Part shown: piece by piece, positions 16,073-24,137 of the stretch
Layout: each line of letters begins with the position of its first letter
Position numbering within the stretch: position 1 is the stretch's first letter
Source: Spirochaetae bacterium HGW-Spirochaetae-5
Lineage (GTDB): Bacteria; Spirochaetota; UBA4802; UBA5550
Assembly: GCA_002839285.1 (NCBI GenBank)
Contig: PGXT01000026.1
Span: 1 to 36,607 of the forward strand
Length of the DNA: 36,607 bases
Reading direction: 5' to 3'
Program-made: the position numbers and the translations under genes
The notes under the pieces: model-generated
What the model was told of the DNA's origin: nothing
The model's input: the letters and a program-made list of their open reading frames with translations, nothing else
The model's database searches: none

Positions 16073-17133
16073 TGTATATAAAAAAGTTTAAATTTGTCTT
16101 TTCATTTACTTTTATTCTTTATCTTTCACTGCCGGTTAATGGCAATTTAAAATATGAAAGTGAAAACCTTAAAATGAAAATATATTTTTCATACAGTGAT
16201 AAGGTCGGACAGGATGCAGTTATAAAAGGCAAAATCATATCAATTTCAACAAGTGAAATTCCCCCTGAAAACGAATTATCCGGCGTAATTCAGGATAGAA
16301 CAAAAGTAACGGTAAGACTCATTGATAGAGAGGGGCTTCATTCTGACAACACGCTCTATGTTATAGATCCCAACAATCTTGTTGTATCCAAATTGAAAGT
16401 GAAGTACATCTTCGACAACAAAACTCTGGGGAACATGCTCATAGGTTACGGTAATTTTTCCTTGAGTAATAACGGTTATCGAGTTGTCAAAGCTGTGTCA
16501 GATCACAAAGCCGGTGATTCCTATATCTACAAAACACGCGGAGATTATTACTATAGAACAGGCGATAAGGGTAAAGCAATTGCCGAATATAAAAAAGCCA
16601 TAGAAATGGACAGGGATAATCCGAATCCCCGACTTGCTCTCGGGCTGGTTTACTACAAGGATCAGATTTATAATTTCGCTTACGCCGAATTGTCGGCAGC
16701 GTATAAAAGCATCAGCAGTTTATATGATAATGAAGACCGTTTTATGCTTCTTAAATCCCTCGCAGAGATAAGGGAAATTGAAGCATATAAAAATGTTAAT
16801 CTCTTTGAAAACAGGGTTAAATTCAGAAGTGAAGGGATTAAATACTGCAAAGAAGCTCTAAAAATTAATAAAAATTCTGTTGAAGTAAACTACCTTCTTG
16901 GAGAGTTTTACTATCGTAAAATCGGCAGTGCAACCGAAGATGATAAGCTTGCAAGGGATATGTTCTTGAAAGTGGTTGAACTCGATGAATCTCACTCACA
17001 GGCAAATATGAGGCTGTCAGAACTTTATCTGAAGCATAATAATAAAGAGAAAGGGATGTATTACGCAAAAAAAGCTGCTGAATCTGATCCATCCAACCGG
17101 AAAGCGCTGGAAATTATTAAGCCTTACGAATAA
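16072..17133 (+). CDS. Secreted tetratricopeptide-repeat protein
   Basis: A 353-residue protein with an N-terminal signal peptide (hydrophobic residues about 8-22, cleavage near VNG). The N-terminal half (about 25-145) is beta-rich and unassigned. From residue 150 there are TPR units, clearest at 150-183 (YKTRGDYYYRTGDKGKAIAE then YKKAIEMD) and 308-341 (ANMRLSELYLKHNNKEKGM then YYAKKAAESDP), with others between. TPR domains bind partner proteins. Coupling by a 1-nt overlap to the LysM/M23 peptidase suggests a periplasmic partner or scaffold for cell-wall remodelling, but this is an inference. Confidence 0.8.
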   Translation: MYIKKFKFVFSFTFILYLSLPVNGNLKYESENLKMKIYFSYSDKVGQDAVIKGKIISISTSEIPPENELSGVIQDRTKVTVRLIDREGLHSDNTLYVIDPNNLVVSKLKVKYIFDNKTLGNMLIGYGNFSLSNNGYRVVKAVSDHKAGDSYIYKTRGDYYYRTGDKGKAIAEYKKAIEMDRDNPNPRLALGLVYYKDQIYNFAYAELSAAYKSISSLYDNEDRFMLLKSLAEIREIEAYKNVNLFENRVKFRSEGIKYCKEALKINKNSVEVNYLLGEFYYRKIGSATEDDKLARDMFLKVVELDESHSQANMRLSELYLKHNNKEKGMYYAKKAAESDPSNRKALEIIKPYE

Positions 17134-17149
17134 TCAGGATAATACTTTC

Positions 17150-17178
17150 TTGACATTTAAATCTTATAGTAATAAACA
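17150..17178 (+). promoter_or_regulatory. Weak candidate promoter for the small membrane protein
   Basis: A perfect TTGACA at 17150-17155 is followed after 17 nt by TAAACA (17173-17178), a poor -10. The next gene starts at 17197. It could be a promoter with an unusual -10 element, or only a chance hexamer. Confidence 0.3.
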
Positions 17179-17196
17179 TATATACGGAAAAGGTAT

Positions 17197-17655
17197 ATGT
17201 TTATATTTATATTATTAATTACTCTCTCATTTTCTTTCTGCCTGCAGATTCTGGTGATCATTCAATATCTTTCTACAAAAAGTGAAAGTTATTACAGAAC
17301 ATTTCTGGGCACTTTTATCATTAATACAGTACTAATGGTTGTCACAAGTATTTCACTTTTCCGGGATTCATCAGACCTGGCATCCATCGATCTTAAACTT
17401 ATACTGTGGATCGTATCGGGTTTCGTTCTGATATTTATAATTTTTTTAAAGGTAAGCACAATTGTTAAAATTTACAAAAGATCAAAGGACCCGCTGTTTT
17501 ACTCTATCAATTTTTTCGGTAAAAAAGTATACGAAAAAGGGATTGTTAAACCCCATGAGTTTTTAACTCTTGTTTTTACAATGCCGTTCTTCCTTATGGT
17601 TGGTGCTTATTTTCTTGCCAGACTGATTAATATACTGCTCTACGGTCACCTGTGA
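17197..17655 (+). CDS. Small four-helix membrane protein, unknown function
   Basis: A 152-residue protein with four predicted membrane segments at about residues 2-24, 36-54, 66-88 and 121-147. A basic cytosolic-looking loop (KIYKRSKDP) lies between the third and fourth. I recognise no family. The start is not preceded by a strong Shine-Dalgarno sequence (GAAAAGG lies close to the ATG). It follows the TPR gene by 63 nt on the same strand. Its last 10 nt overlap the end of the converging methyltransferase gene, leaving no room for a separate terminator. Confidence 0.65.
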   Translation: MFIFILLITLSFSFCLQILVIIQYLSTKSESYYRTFLGTFIINTVLMVVTSISLFRDSSDLASIDLKLILWIVSGFVLIFIIFLKVSTIVKIYKRSKDPLFYSINFFGKKVYEKGIVKPHEFLTLVFTMPFFLMVGAYFLARLINILLYGHL

Positions 17656-18776
17656 CCCTTTACAAGCCTGCCTATCACCTCAATATGATGAGTACAAGGG
17701 AACATGTCTATTAAGGTAATATCGCTTAAAATATAGCCGTTTTTAAAAAAATCTGCAATATCACGGGAAAAAGTTGAGGGATTACACGAAACATATACTA
17801 TCACTTCAGGATTAATAGCATTTATTGTCCTTCTCCCTTTTTTTGATATCCCGGCTCTGGGGGGATCAATGACCACGGTTTTAACATTCAATTTAACAGG
17901 ATTAATTTCCGATTCGGATAGAGGATAAAATTTCAGATTGCTGCAATTGTTAAAAGAAGCATTAATCTGCGCAGATTTTATACTTTTTTTATCGATATCG
18001 TAACCTGTACCCGATAAAGCTGCCTTCGAAAGAGGTACTGCAAAAAAACCGCAACCGCAGCAGATATCCGCAAACTCATCAAGCTCTGTTAAGTCACTGT
18101 AACTGCACACGATCTCCGACATTTTTTCTCTTAAATATTTATTGCTCTGAAAGAAACTATTTATATCTCTTTTAAAGTAACAATTACCTGTTTTCTCTTC
18201 AATTATACCCGGGTTATCAATGTCATAAAAAAAGTTCCCTTTCCAATCCTCTGCAATTTTCAGTTCACGATCCATATTTTTTATTTCAGAAGTATTAAGA
18301 CCATTAATCAGCTTCTGTGAGAGCAGCATACATCCCGATTCAGGGAATTGGACAATATCATTGCTGTTCTTCCCGTAGAATCCGCAGAATTGACCGCTGC
18401 ATTTAACACTGGAGTGGCTCCTGTAATGAAACCGGTCCCCTGTAATAATTTTTATTTCAGGAGCATTTTCCAGGGATGCGATTCGCTTCAGCTGATCTAT
18501 TAAAATTATTTTTTTAAAATCGATTTCATCGGAATAACTTAAATTCTGATAAGTGCAGCCTCCGCATATTCCGAAATTCGGGCATGGAGGATCAACTCTC
18601 TTATTTGAAGGCTTAATTATCTCTTTATATGAAGCAAATGAGAAGCTTTTTCTATCATCATAAATTTCGATTTCAAGTTCATCACCCGGCAGAGCATAGT
18701 CAACAAATACAGCTTTACCATCAACTCTGCCGACACCATAACCGCCATAAGCGATATTATCTATAACTATCTTCAC
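17646..18776 (-). CDS. TrmA/RlmD-type uracil-5 RNA methyltransferase with [4Fe-4S] site
   Basis: A 376-residue SAM-dependent methyltransferase that makes 5-methyluridine in rRNA or tRNA. A TRAM-like domain (about 1-55) is followed by the iron-sulfur cysteines C65, C71 and C74 (CPNFGICGGC) and a probable fourth, C149. The C-terminal Rossmann domain carries a DICCGCGFFAVPLS SAM loop and DPPRAG at 304-309. The catalytic Cys331 is in VYVSCNPSTFSRD and the general base Glu366 in HHIEV. The cluster and length fit RumA/RlmD-like proteins, but the exact target base (23S U747, U1939 or tRNA U54) cannot be read from sequence alone. Confidence 0.9.
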   Translation of the reverse strand: MKIVIDNIAYGGYGVGRVDGKAVFVDYALPGDELEIEIYDDRKSFSFASYKEIIKPSNKRVDPPCPNFGICGGCTYQNLSYSDEIDFKKIILIDQLKRIASLENAPEIKIITGDRFHYRSHSSVKCSGQFCGFYGKNSNDIVQFPESGCMLLSQKLINGLNTSEIKNMDRELKIAEDWKGNFFYDIDNPGIIEEKTGNCYFKRDINSFFQSNKYLREKMSEIVCSYSDLTELDEFADICCGCGFFAVPLSKAALSGTGYDIDKKSIKSAQINASFNNCSNLKFYPLSESEINPVKLNVKTVVIDPPRAGISKKGRRTINAINPEVIVYVSCNPSTFSRDIADFFKNGYILSDITLIDMFPCTHHIEVIGRLVKGHR

Positions 18777-18812
18777 TTTGGTATTCCATTGAATAAGGAT
18801 TAAAAAATCTAA

Positions 18813-18841
18813 TTGACTTTATATTTCGATGCTTATTAAAT
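18813..18841 (+). promoter_or_regulatory. Candidate promoter for the lipoprotein pair
   Basis: TTGACT (18813-18818), a 17-nt spacer and TTAAAT (18836-18841) precede the ATG at 18868. AGGAAGG at about 18853-18859 is a good ribosome-binding site. The region lies between divergently transcribed genes. Confidence 0.45.
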
Positions 18842-18867
18842 TAATAATTATACAGGAAGGATAATCC

Positions 18868-20424
18868 ATGCAAGGTCATAAAAAGTCAATATCATTGATT
18901 GTTTTTTTTATTTTTATAATTTCATGTAAGATAAGTACTAACACTGAAAAAGAACCGAATAATACTTTCGCCAATGCGAATAAAATATCTATTAATAATG
19001 AAATTACCGGTTACCTGGAAAGTGAAAATGACACAGACTGTTTTATCGTTGACGTGGATCAGGAGCAGATCCTTAAAATAGCACTAAGCGGAATTAAGGG
19101 AGTAAACCATGCTGTAAGTATTTACAGAAATGAAAATCCCGGACCAGTACTGATTAAAGTTATAGATGATAACCGTAAATCCTCTCCTGAAACCTTTGCC
19201 AATCTGTATGTCGAACCGGGACAGTACTTTTTTACAATAAGTCATGGTTCCAGAGATATAAAAAAGGGTAATACGGAAACACCCTATAAACTCAATATTA
19301 CTTCAAGATCCTATCTTAATGAAGAGAAAGAACCGGACGACACAATTTTCTCAGCAACTGAAATTTCTGATAAGTCTATTATTATCGGATACTTCTCTCC
19401 AGCTCAAAACACTATGAATAATGATCCTAAAACTAAAATGCAGGAGCTGGATTTTTTTAAATTCAATATCAGCATTACTGACAACATACCTGTTTTAATA
19501 AATGTAAGATTAACGGGAGTGACCGGTGTAGATTCAGTATTATCCCTTCTGACCGGCACCATGGAAGAACTCCACATTGCCGATAATGCGGGATCAAGTG
19601 AGAGCGAGATGATTTCTGATTTCGGGATTAAAGAATCGGGAACATATTATATCCGGGTAAGTTCTAAAAATTTTCTGGTCAATCACGAGATCCCCTACGA
19701 GCTTACTCTTGAGTATAAGCAATATGATCAAAATTCAGAACTGGAATCAAATAACAGTTTTGATAAATCAAACCTGATATTAAACAATATAATCACTGGC
19801 AGAATAAGTAATTCCGGAGATTCTGATTTTTTTCATTTTGTACCGCAGTTTAAAAACAGGTTCTATAAAGCAACTTGCAGCGGAGCATCAGGACTTGATA
19901 TTGTTATGACCATTTATGATAATAATCATAATAAGCTCTTTGAAATAAATAATTCGGGAGCAGGTGAGCCTGAGAAAATACCGTATTTTATGGTTAAAAA
20001 CCCTATTTATATATCAGTTACAGCCCTGTCGTTATCATCCCCCGAATCGGAATACACACTTGCACTTGAACAGTATGATTCTAACGAAATACTTGAGGTT
20101 GAACCGAATAATTCAAAAAACACAGCAAACATATTAAATAACAGAATAACCGGTTTTATTACATACAGAAACGATATTGATTACTATCTTCTGAAATTTA
20201 CAGAGAAGCAGAGAGTGAAACTTACCGTTCGGGGAGTAAAAAACGGACGGATAAAAATATCTACAACGGATCCTTTAGGTTTCATAATCAAATCGAAAGA
20301 GATAAATGCCGATGAAGAGGTATCATTTAATGAAATATTTGATAAAAAAGGTTTTCTTATAGTAGAGTCTGCTGTTCCGGATTTTGAATTCCCCTATACT
20401 ATTACCGTCGAGGAGTTACAATGA
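18868..20424 (+). CDS. Lipoprotein with four PPC-like beta-sandwich repeats
   Basis: A 518-residue lipoprotein with lipobox IISC and Cys20 as anchor. The rest is four repeats of about 110-130 residues, at roughly 27-146, 152-283, 290-402 and 409-516. Each opens with an EPNN-type motif (EKEPNNTF, EKEPDDTI, ELESNNSF, EVEPNNSK), continues with an I.G.I..-like strand and a D.D.F.F acidic-aromatic motif (NDTDCFIVDV, ELDFFKF, GDSDFFHFV, NDIDYYLLKF), and ends in a Y.L.L strand. This is the pattern of bacterial pre-peptidase C-terminal (PPC) domains, which often bind carbohydrate or protein on secreted enzymes. No catalytic domain is attached here. It overlaps the next gene by 4 nt (ATGA). Confidence 0.75.
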   Translation: MQGHKKSISLIVFFIFIISCKISTNTEKEPNNTFANANKISINNEITGYLESENDTDCFIVDVDQEQILKIALSGIKGVNHAVSIYRNENPGPVLIKVIDDNRKSSPETFANLYVEPGQYFFTISHGSRDIKKGNTETPYKLNITSRSYLNEEKEPDDTIFSATEISDKSIIIGYFSPAQNTMNNDPKTKMQELDFFKFNISITDNIPVLINVRLTGVTGVDSVLSLLTGTMEELHIADNAGSSESEMISDFGIKESGTYYIRVSSKNFLVNHEIPYELTLEYKQYDQNSELESNNSFDKSNLILNNIITGRISNSGDSDFFHFVPQFKNRFYKATCSGASGLDIVMTIYDNNHNKLFEINNSGAGEPEKIPYFMVKNPIYISVTALSLSSPESEYTLALEQYDSNEILEVEPNNSKNTANILNNRITGFITYRNDIDYYLLKFTEKQRVKLTVRGVKNGRIKISTTDPLGFIIKSKEINADEEVSFNEIFDKKGFLIVESAVPDFEFPYTITVEELQ

Positions 20425-20864
20425 AAATTATTTCATTTTTGATGTCAGTTACTACATGCTTTTTAATTACAGGATGCAGTACTCCAGGTAAAGAGATTAT
20501 AAAAAAAGAAAAAAGTGAATTCAATTTTTACATCTCCATTTACGACTCCGATATTGATAATCCGGAAAATGACAGAAGATGCTATTACATGATATATATC
20601 AATAAGCTCGATTCAGGGAGAACAACCACAGGTCTGGAGTCTCAGAAGAAACAGTTTGAAACTGTTCTTCCGGCAAACCGACATCTGATAAAAGTTGAAA
20701 AATGGGTTTTAAATGAAAATCTGGGGCGATATGTGAAGATGAACAATATCGATCAGCCGAAGCCTGATTTTATTTATATCAATATTGAAGAGGATAAAGT
20801 TGTACGTGTAAACTTAAAGTCCTCTAAATCAGGAACAGCTTTTTACAGCGTTATTGCAGAATAA
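20421..20864 (+). CDS. Small lipoprotein of unknown function
   Basis: A 147-residue lipoprotein. The signal peptide ends in LITGC, with Cys19 as the lipid anchor. The remainder is a mixed beta-rich domain with no motif I recognise (for example YYMIYINKLDSGRTTTG and DFIYINIEEDKVVRVNL). Its start codon overlaps the stop of the PPC-repeat lipoprotein (ATGA), so both are translated from one mRNA and may work together at the membrane. The strand pattern would fit a small immunoglobulin-like or carboxypeptidase-regulatory-like fold, but that is speculation. Confidence 0.7.
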   Translation: MKIISFLMSVTTCFLITGCSTPGKEIIKKEKSEFNFYISIYDSDIDNPENDRRCYYMIYINKLDSGRTTTGLESQKKQFETVLPANRHLIKVEKWVLNENLGRYVKMNNIDQPKPDFIYINIEEDKVVRVNLKSSKSGTAFYSVIAE

Positions 20865-20867
20865 TAA

Positions 20868-20892
20868 AACCGGGTATTACCCCGGTTCTTTT
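20868..20892. terminator. Bidirectional Rho-independent terminator
   Basis: AACCGGG (20868-20874) pairs with CCCGGTT (20881-20887) around loop TATTAC. CTTTT follows on the plus strand and TTATTATT on the minus strand. It lies exactly between the ends of two converging genes. Confidence 0.8.
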
Positions 20893-20894
20893 AT

Positions 20895-21896
20895 CTATTT
20901 TTTAGCTAGAGCTCCATTTTTCGCGTAGAAGTTTTTTACAACCTGAAAAGGTACATCATAGTCCTGTCTTGCATTCCATAACAGATAACCTTTAATACCG
21001 GCATCATGAGTGGCCTGAATCTGGTCTTTTATATATTTATCATAAGGAATATCATAAAGCTTCATTCTGAAAGCCTGAATCCATGTAACAATTTCCGCGT
21101 TACCCCCACGCTCTTTCGCTTTCTTCGATGTCTGAAAAACTGTAAAATAAGGATCAGTCTGAAGTTTTTTGCTCCATGTATAATGAGAGGGGTAAGCCAT
21201 GGGACAGATTATATCTGAAACTTTCGCAAGACTCTCCATCTTCTGACCTATAATATCATCCTGATTCAATGGTATACGGCCGAATATATCAACTGCAATT
21301 TTTACATTATAATCTTTAAGCTGCTCTTTTGCTCTGGTAATAAAACTCTCAATGAAGGCGTATCTCTCTTTATTGCTTAAATGTTTGTTAGAGCTTGAAT
21401 CATTAAATCTGATATAATCAAACTGAATTTCATTAAAACCGTTTTTACAGGCACTTTCGGCAATATCAAGTTTGTCTTTCAGATATTCTTCAGTAACCGG
21501 CCAGTTTTTCAGCCCATCGGGAAAGATTACAACACGTGCAATGGGATGTATTCCGTTATCTTTGCAGTACTGAACATTTTCAGCAGGTACTATACATTTA
21601 GCATATTTAGCACTCTGAACATCAAGAACAAAGGCATTTATATTGGAAGCTTTGGATCTTTCTACAAACTCTTTAAGTTTCGGCATACTATTGGCAGACG
21701 TAACAGTTAAATAAATTCCGCGGTAGAAATCAGGGAACTTGTAATTACGATCTGGAGTTACCGTTTTTGTTTCACCCTTTATAAGAGTGGTTGTACCGTC
21801 GGTCTTTACATTTTCAGCATTAATATAGTTTATAGTAATTGTGCCTGCGGCAAACAATACTACAACAACTGAAAATATGATAAGGATTTTCTTCAT
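20895..21896 (-). CDS. DUF4015-family glycoside-hydrolase-like protein
   Basis: The product is 333 residues from the ATG at 21896. TGAGGT sits 5 nt upstream, which makes this a better start than the in-frame TTG at 21908. An N-terminal hydrophobic segment (about residues 4-20) is a signal peptide or anchor. The rest looks like the DUF4015 TIM-barrel family, related to glycoside hydrolases: RGIYLTVTSAN, NAFVLDVQ, ARVVIFPDGLKNW, NEIQFDYIRFND, KIAVDIFGRIPL, DIICPMAYPSHY and a terminal GYLLWNARQDY. The FDYIRF and ICPMAYPSHY strands carry the acidic and polar residues expected of the active-site cleft. The substrate is unknown, and a periplasmic or surface polysaccharide is likely. Confidence 0.85.
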   Translation of the reverse strand: MKKILIIFSVVVVLFAAGTITINYINAENVKTDGTTTLIKGETKTVTPDRNYKFPDFYRGIYLTVTSANSMPKLKEFVERSKASNINAFVLDVQSAKYAKCIVPAENVQYCKDNGIHPIARVVIFPDGLKNWPVTEEYLKDKLDIAESACKNGFNEIQFDYIRFNDSSSNKHLSNKERYAFIESFITRAKEQLKDYNVKIAVDIFGRIPLNQDDIIGQKMESLAKVSDIICPMAYPSHYTWSKKLQTDPYFTVFQTSKKAKERGGNAEIVTWIQAFRMKLYDIPYDKYIKDQIQATHDAGIKGYLLWNARQDYDVPFQVVKNFYAKNGALAKK

Positions 21897-22005
21897 AATT
21901 AACCTCAAAAATTATCTCATTTATTGATTTATCGACAGAATAGAAATACAACGTTCAGATTTTATTGATCTTTTGTCAAAATTTATTTATTCTGTTATTG
22001 ACATC

Positions 22006-22208
22006 AGTAATTAAAGGCGGGGTAGCAAATTATTTTCGGGGATGCGTATGCTCCGCATACGATGGGAGTGGTGAATTGCGGGGCAACGCCCCGTAATTCA
22101 CCATTTCAGGCACAACGCAAAGCGATTTGCCCCTAAAAATAAACCGCTACCGAAGGCGACGGGGATAATGGAGCTTTTTTACTTCAGAAAAGTTAAGGAA
22201 GAATCACT
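22006..22208 (+). repeat. Large branched palindromic repeat with family right end, copy D
   Basis: This fills most of the 379-bp gap before dnaG. It begins with AGTAATTA, like the left terminal repeat of copies A and B, and ends with the family right half (CTTTTTTACTTC, AAAAGTTAAGG, then AATCACT at 22208). Between them is a larger folded core. An outer stem, GGTAGC plus ATTATTTTCGGGG (22021-22041), faces CCCCTAAAAATAAACCGCTACC (22130-22151). Inside it are hairpins CGTATGC-TCC-GCATACG (22045-22061) and a 16-bp stem at 22069-22103. No open reading frame of note is present. Confidence 0.7.
22069..22103. repeat. 16-bp stem hairpin inside copy D
   Basis: TGGTGAATTGCGGGGC (22069-22084) pairs fully, with one G-T pair, with 22088-22103 around a 3-nt loop. 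It is the most stable single hairpin in the window. Confidence 0.8.
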
Positions 22209-22217
22209 TAATTGTTT

Positions 22218-22248
22218 TTAACAAAATCTCAATTTTTAATCATATAAT
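22218..22248 (+). promoter_or_regulatory. Candidate promoter for dnaG-rpoD
   Basis: TTAACA (22218-22223) and a perfect TATAAT (22243-22248) are separated by 19 nt, slightly longer than ideal. Initiation near 22255 would give a leader of about 20 nt before the dnaG start. The promoter sits just right of the repeat's end. Confidence 0.5.
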
Positions 22249-22275
22249 ATACATAATATAGAATGGTAAAACACC

Positions 22276-24075
22276 TTGTACCTTGAAAAAGATATAATAG
22301 AAAAAGTAAGAGAGAGTGTCCGAATTGAAGATCTGGCACTAAGATATATCCCCTCCCTGAAGAAAAAAGGGAGAAATTACACCGGTTTGTGTCCGTTTCA
22401 TAAGGAGAAAACCCCGTCATTCTCAATATCTCCGGATAAACAGATATTCCAGTGTTTCGGATGTAATACGGGCGGAAATATTTTCACTTTTATAGCCAAA
22501 ATAGAAAACATCGGATTTGTTGAGAGTGTTAAGCGTATTGCAGATATTGCCGGAATTGTAATAGATGATAAAGCTGATGAATCATCAGCTGTTATCCCGG
22601 CAATCAGAAGAATTAATAAATATGCCATGAGCTTCTATCAAGCGTATCTTTCCTCAGGAGAGGGGGCCGCGGGAAAAAACTATCTTAAAAACAGAGGTGT
22701 CTCTGAAGAAGCAATTGCTTCATTTAAACTTGGATTTTCCCCCGATTCGTGGGATAGATTAAGTTTAAATCTGAAAAAAAATAAAGCAGACCTTGAACTT
22801 GCAGATAAAATCGGTCTTATAGGTAAATCCCAGAAGTATCAGGGGAGTTATTACGATAAATTCCGGAATAGAGTTATTTTCCCGATTTTTGACAGGAGCA
22901 ACAACGTAATAGCTTTCGGAGGGCGAGCCATTACCAGTGAGAATCAGCCTAAGTATCTCAACTCTCCGGAATCGGAAGTATACCAGAAAAGATCAATTTT
23001 ATACGGATTAAATTTTGCTCAAAATGAAATTAAAGAATTAGACCGGGCGATTATAGTCGAAGGTTATCTGGATGTAATCGGATGTCACCAGAACGGCATA
23101 ACCAATGTCGTGGCGCCTCTGGGTACAGCTCTCACCGAAAGTCATCTGAAAATACTTTCGCAGATATGCAACGAAGTAATAATGCTCTTTGATTCAGATT
23201 CAGCCGGAATTAATGCTTCTTTGAAATCAATTGAGACATCTAAACTGTTTAACATCGATATTAAAATTGCCATACTCCCGCAGGATGACCCCTTTGACTT
23301 CATAATAAAAAAAGGTGTTCGCGAACTCATGGCTGTAATCGATTCAGCTGAAAAACCTGTGGATTTTAAAATCCGCACAGTCCTTGAAAAAAACCGGGGC
23401 AAAGACAACATAGGTATTCTTGGTGAACTATTTGAAATTATCCGTAATATCTCTAATTCTGATGATCCTGCAAGATCAATTGAGTCGGAAAAAAGACTTC
23501 ACCTGAGAGTGCTTAGCCAGACTCTGAACATTCAGGAAGAGGCGCTGATTGCCGATTATGAAAGATTTACAAAGGGTGAGAGAAGGGATCAGACTGAAAA
23601 AAGAAAGAATGCACCGGCAATCCCTTATGAAACAAGAGCCTATAGAGATCTTATCCATTTACTGGTTCATTATCCCGAAATCACAGGTGACGTCTTAATA
23701 GATTTTTCACCTGATGAGATAACTGATCCGCTTGCGAATACTATTTTTTCTGCAATTTCAAAATTGTATAATTCAGAAAATGAACTTAGAATAGATAAAA
23801 TATTTGACTTTTTCCCTAAAGGATTAGAAATGGACTTTTTGAATAGTGCAATTCAAAATGAAGCATCAGTTGAAGATCCGAAAGCCGCGTACACAGAAAT
23901 TTATGTTAACTTAAAATTACACAACATCAATAAAAAAATTACTGAATATGTAGAAAAAGTCAAAAAATCCGGTAGTGACAGGCTGGAATATCTAGCTGAA
24001 ATAGAAATCCTAAGACGTGAAAAAGAAAAACTCTCTAGCTACATTTACAACAGAGGATCTATAAAAAACAAATAG
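22276..24075 (+). CDS. dnaG: DNA primase DnaG
   Basis: DnaG (599 residues) makes RNA primers for chromosome replication. The N-terminal zinc-binding domain has C39, H42, C60 and C63 (CPFH and CFGC). The catalytic core follows, with FGGRAI and the TOPRIM motifs: E262 in IIVEGYLDVIG, and D306/D308 in LFDSDSAG. The C-terminal region (from about 430) is the less conserved helicase-interaction domain. The start is a TTG at 22276. The frame upstream is closed by a TAA at 22267, and the next residues match the usual DnaG opening, so no better start exists. rpoD follows 62 nt later, the classic primase-sigma arrangement, here without rpsU in front. Confidence 0.97.
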   Translation: MYLEKDIIEKVRESVRIEDLALRYIPSLKKKGRNYTGLCPFHKEKTPSFSISPDKQIFQCFGCNTGGNIFTFIAKIENIGFVESVKRIADIAGIVIDDKADESSAVIPAIRRINKYAMSFYQAYLSSGEGAAGKNYLKNRGVSEEAIASFKLGFSPDSWDRLSLNLKKNKADLELADKIGLIGKSQKYQGSYYDKFRNRVIFPIFDRSNNVIAFGGRAITSENQPKYLNSPESEVYQKRSILYGLNFAQNEIKELDRAIIVEGYLDVIGCHQNGITNVVAPLGTALTESHLKILSQICNEVIMLFDSDSAGINASLKSIETSKLFNIDIKIAILPQDDPFDFIIKKGVRELMAVIDSAEKPVDFKIRTVLEKNRGKDNIGILGELFEIIRNISNSDDPARSIESEKRLHLRVLSQTLNIQEEALIADYERFTKGERRDQTEKRKNAPAIPYETRAYRDLIHLLVHYPEITGDVLIDFSPDEITDPLANTIFSAISKLYNSENELRIDKIFDFFPKGLEMDFLNSAIQNEASVEDPKAAYTEIYVNLKLHNINKKITEYVEKVKKSGSDRLEYLAEIEILRREKEKLSSYIYNRGSIKNK

Positions 24076-24137
24076 CAAAGCTGTTTAAATGTAAAAGTAA
24101 CGATCAAAATCTTATATAGCAGGTTAATAAACAGAAT

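Noticed and set aside
21909-22275. A chromosome origin next to dnaG
   Set aside because: No DnaA-box cluster (TTATCCACA-like) is present; the palindromes match the dispersed repeat family instead.
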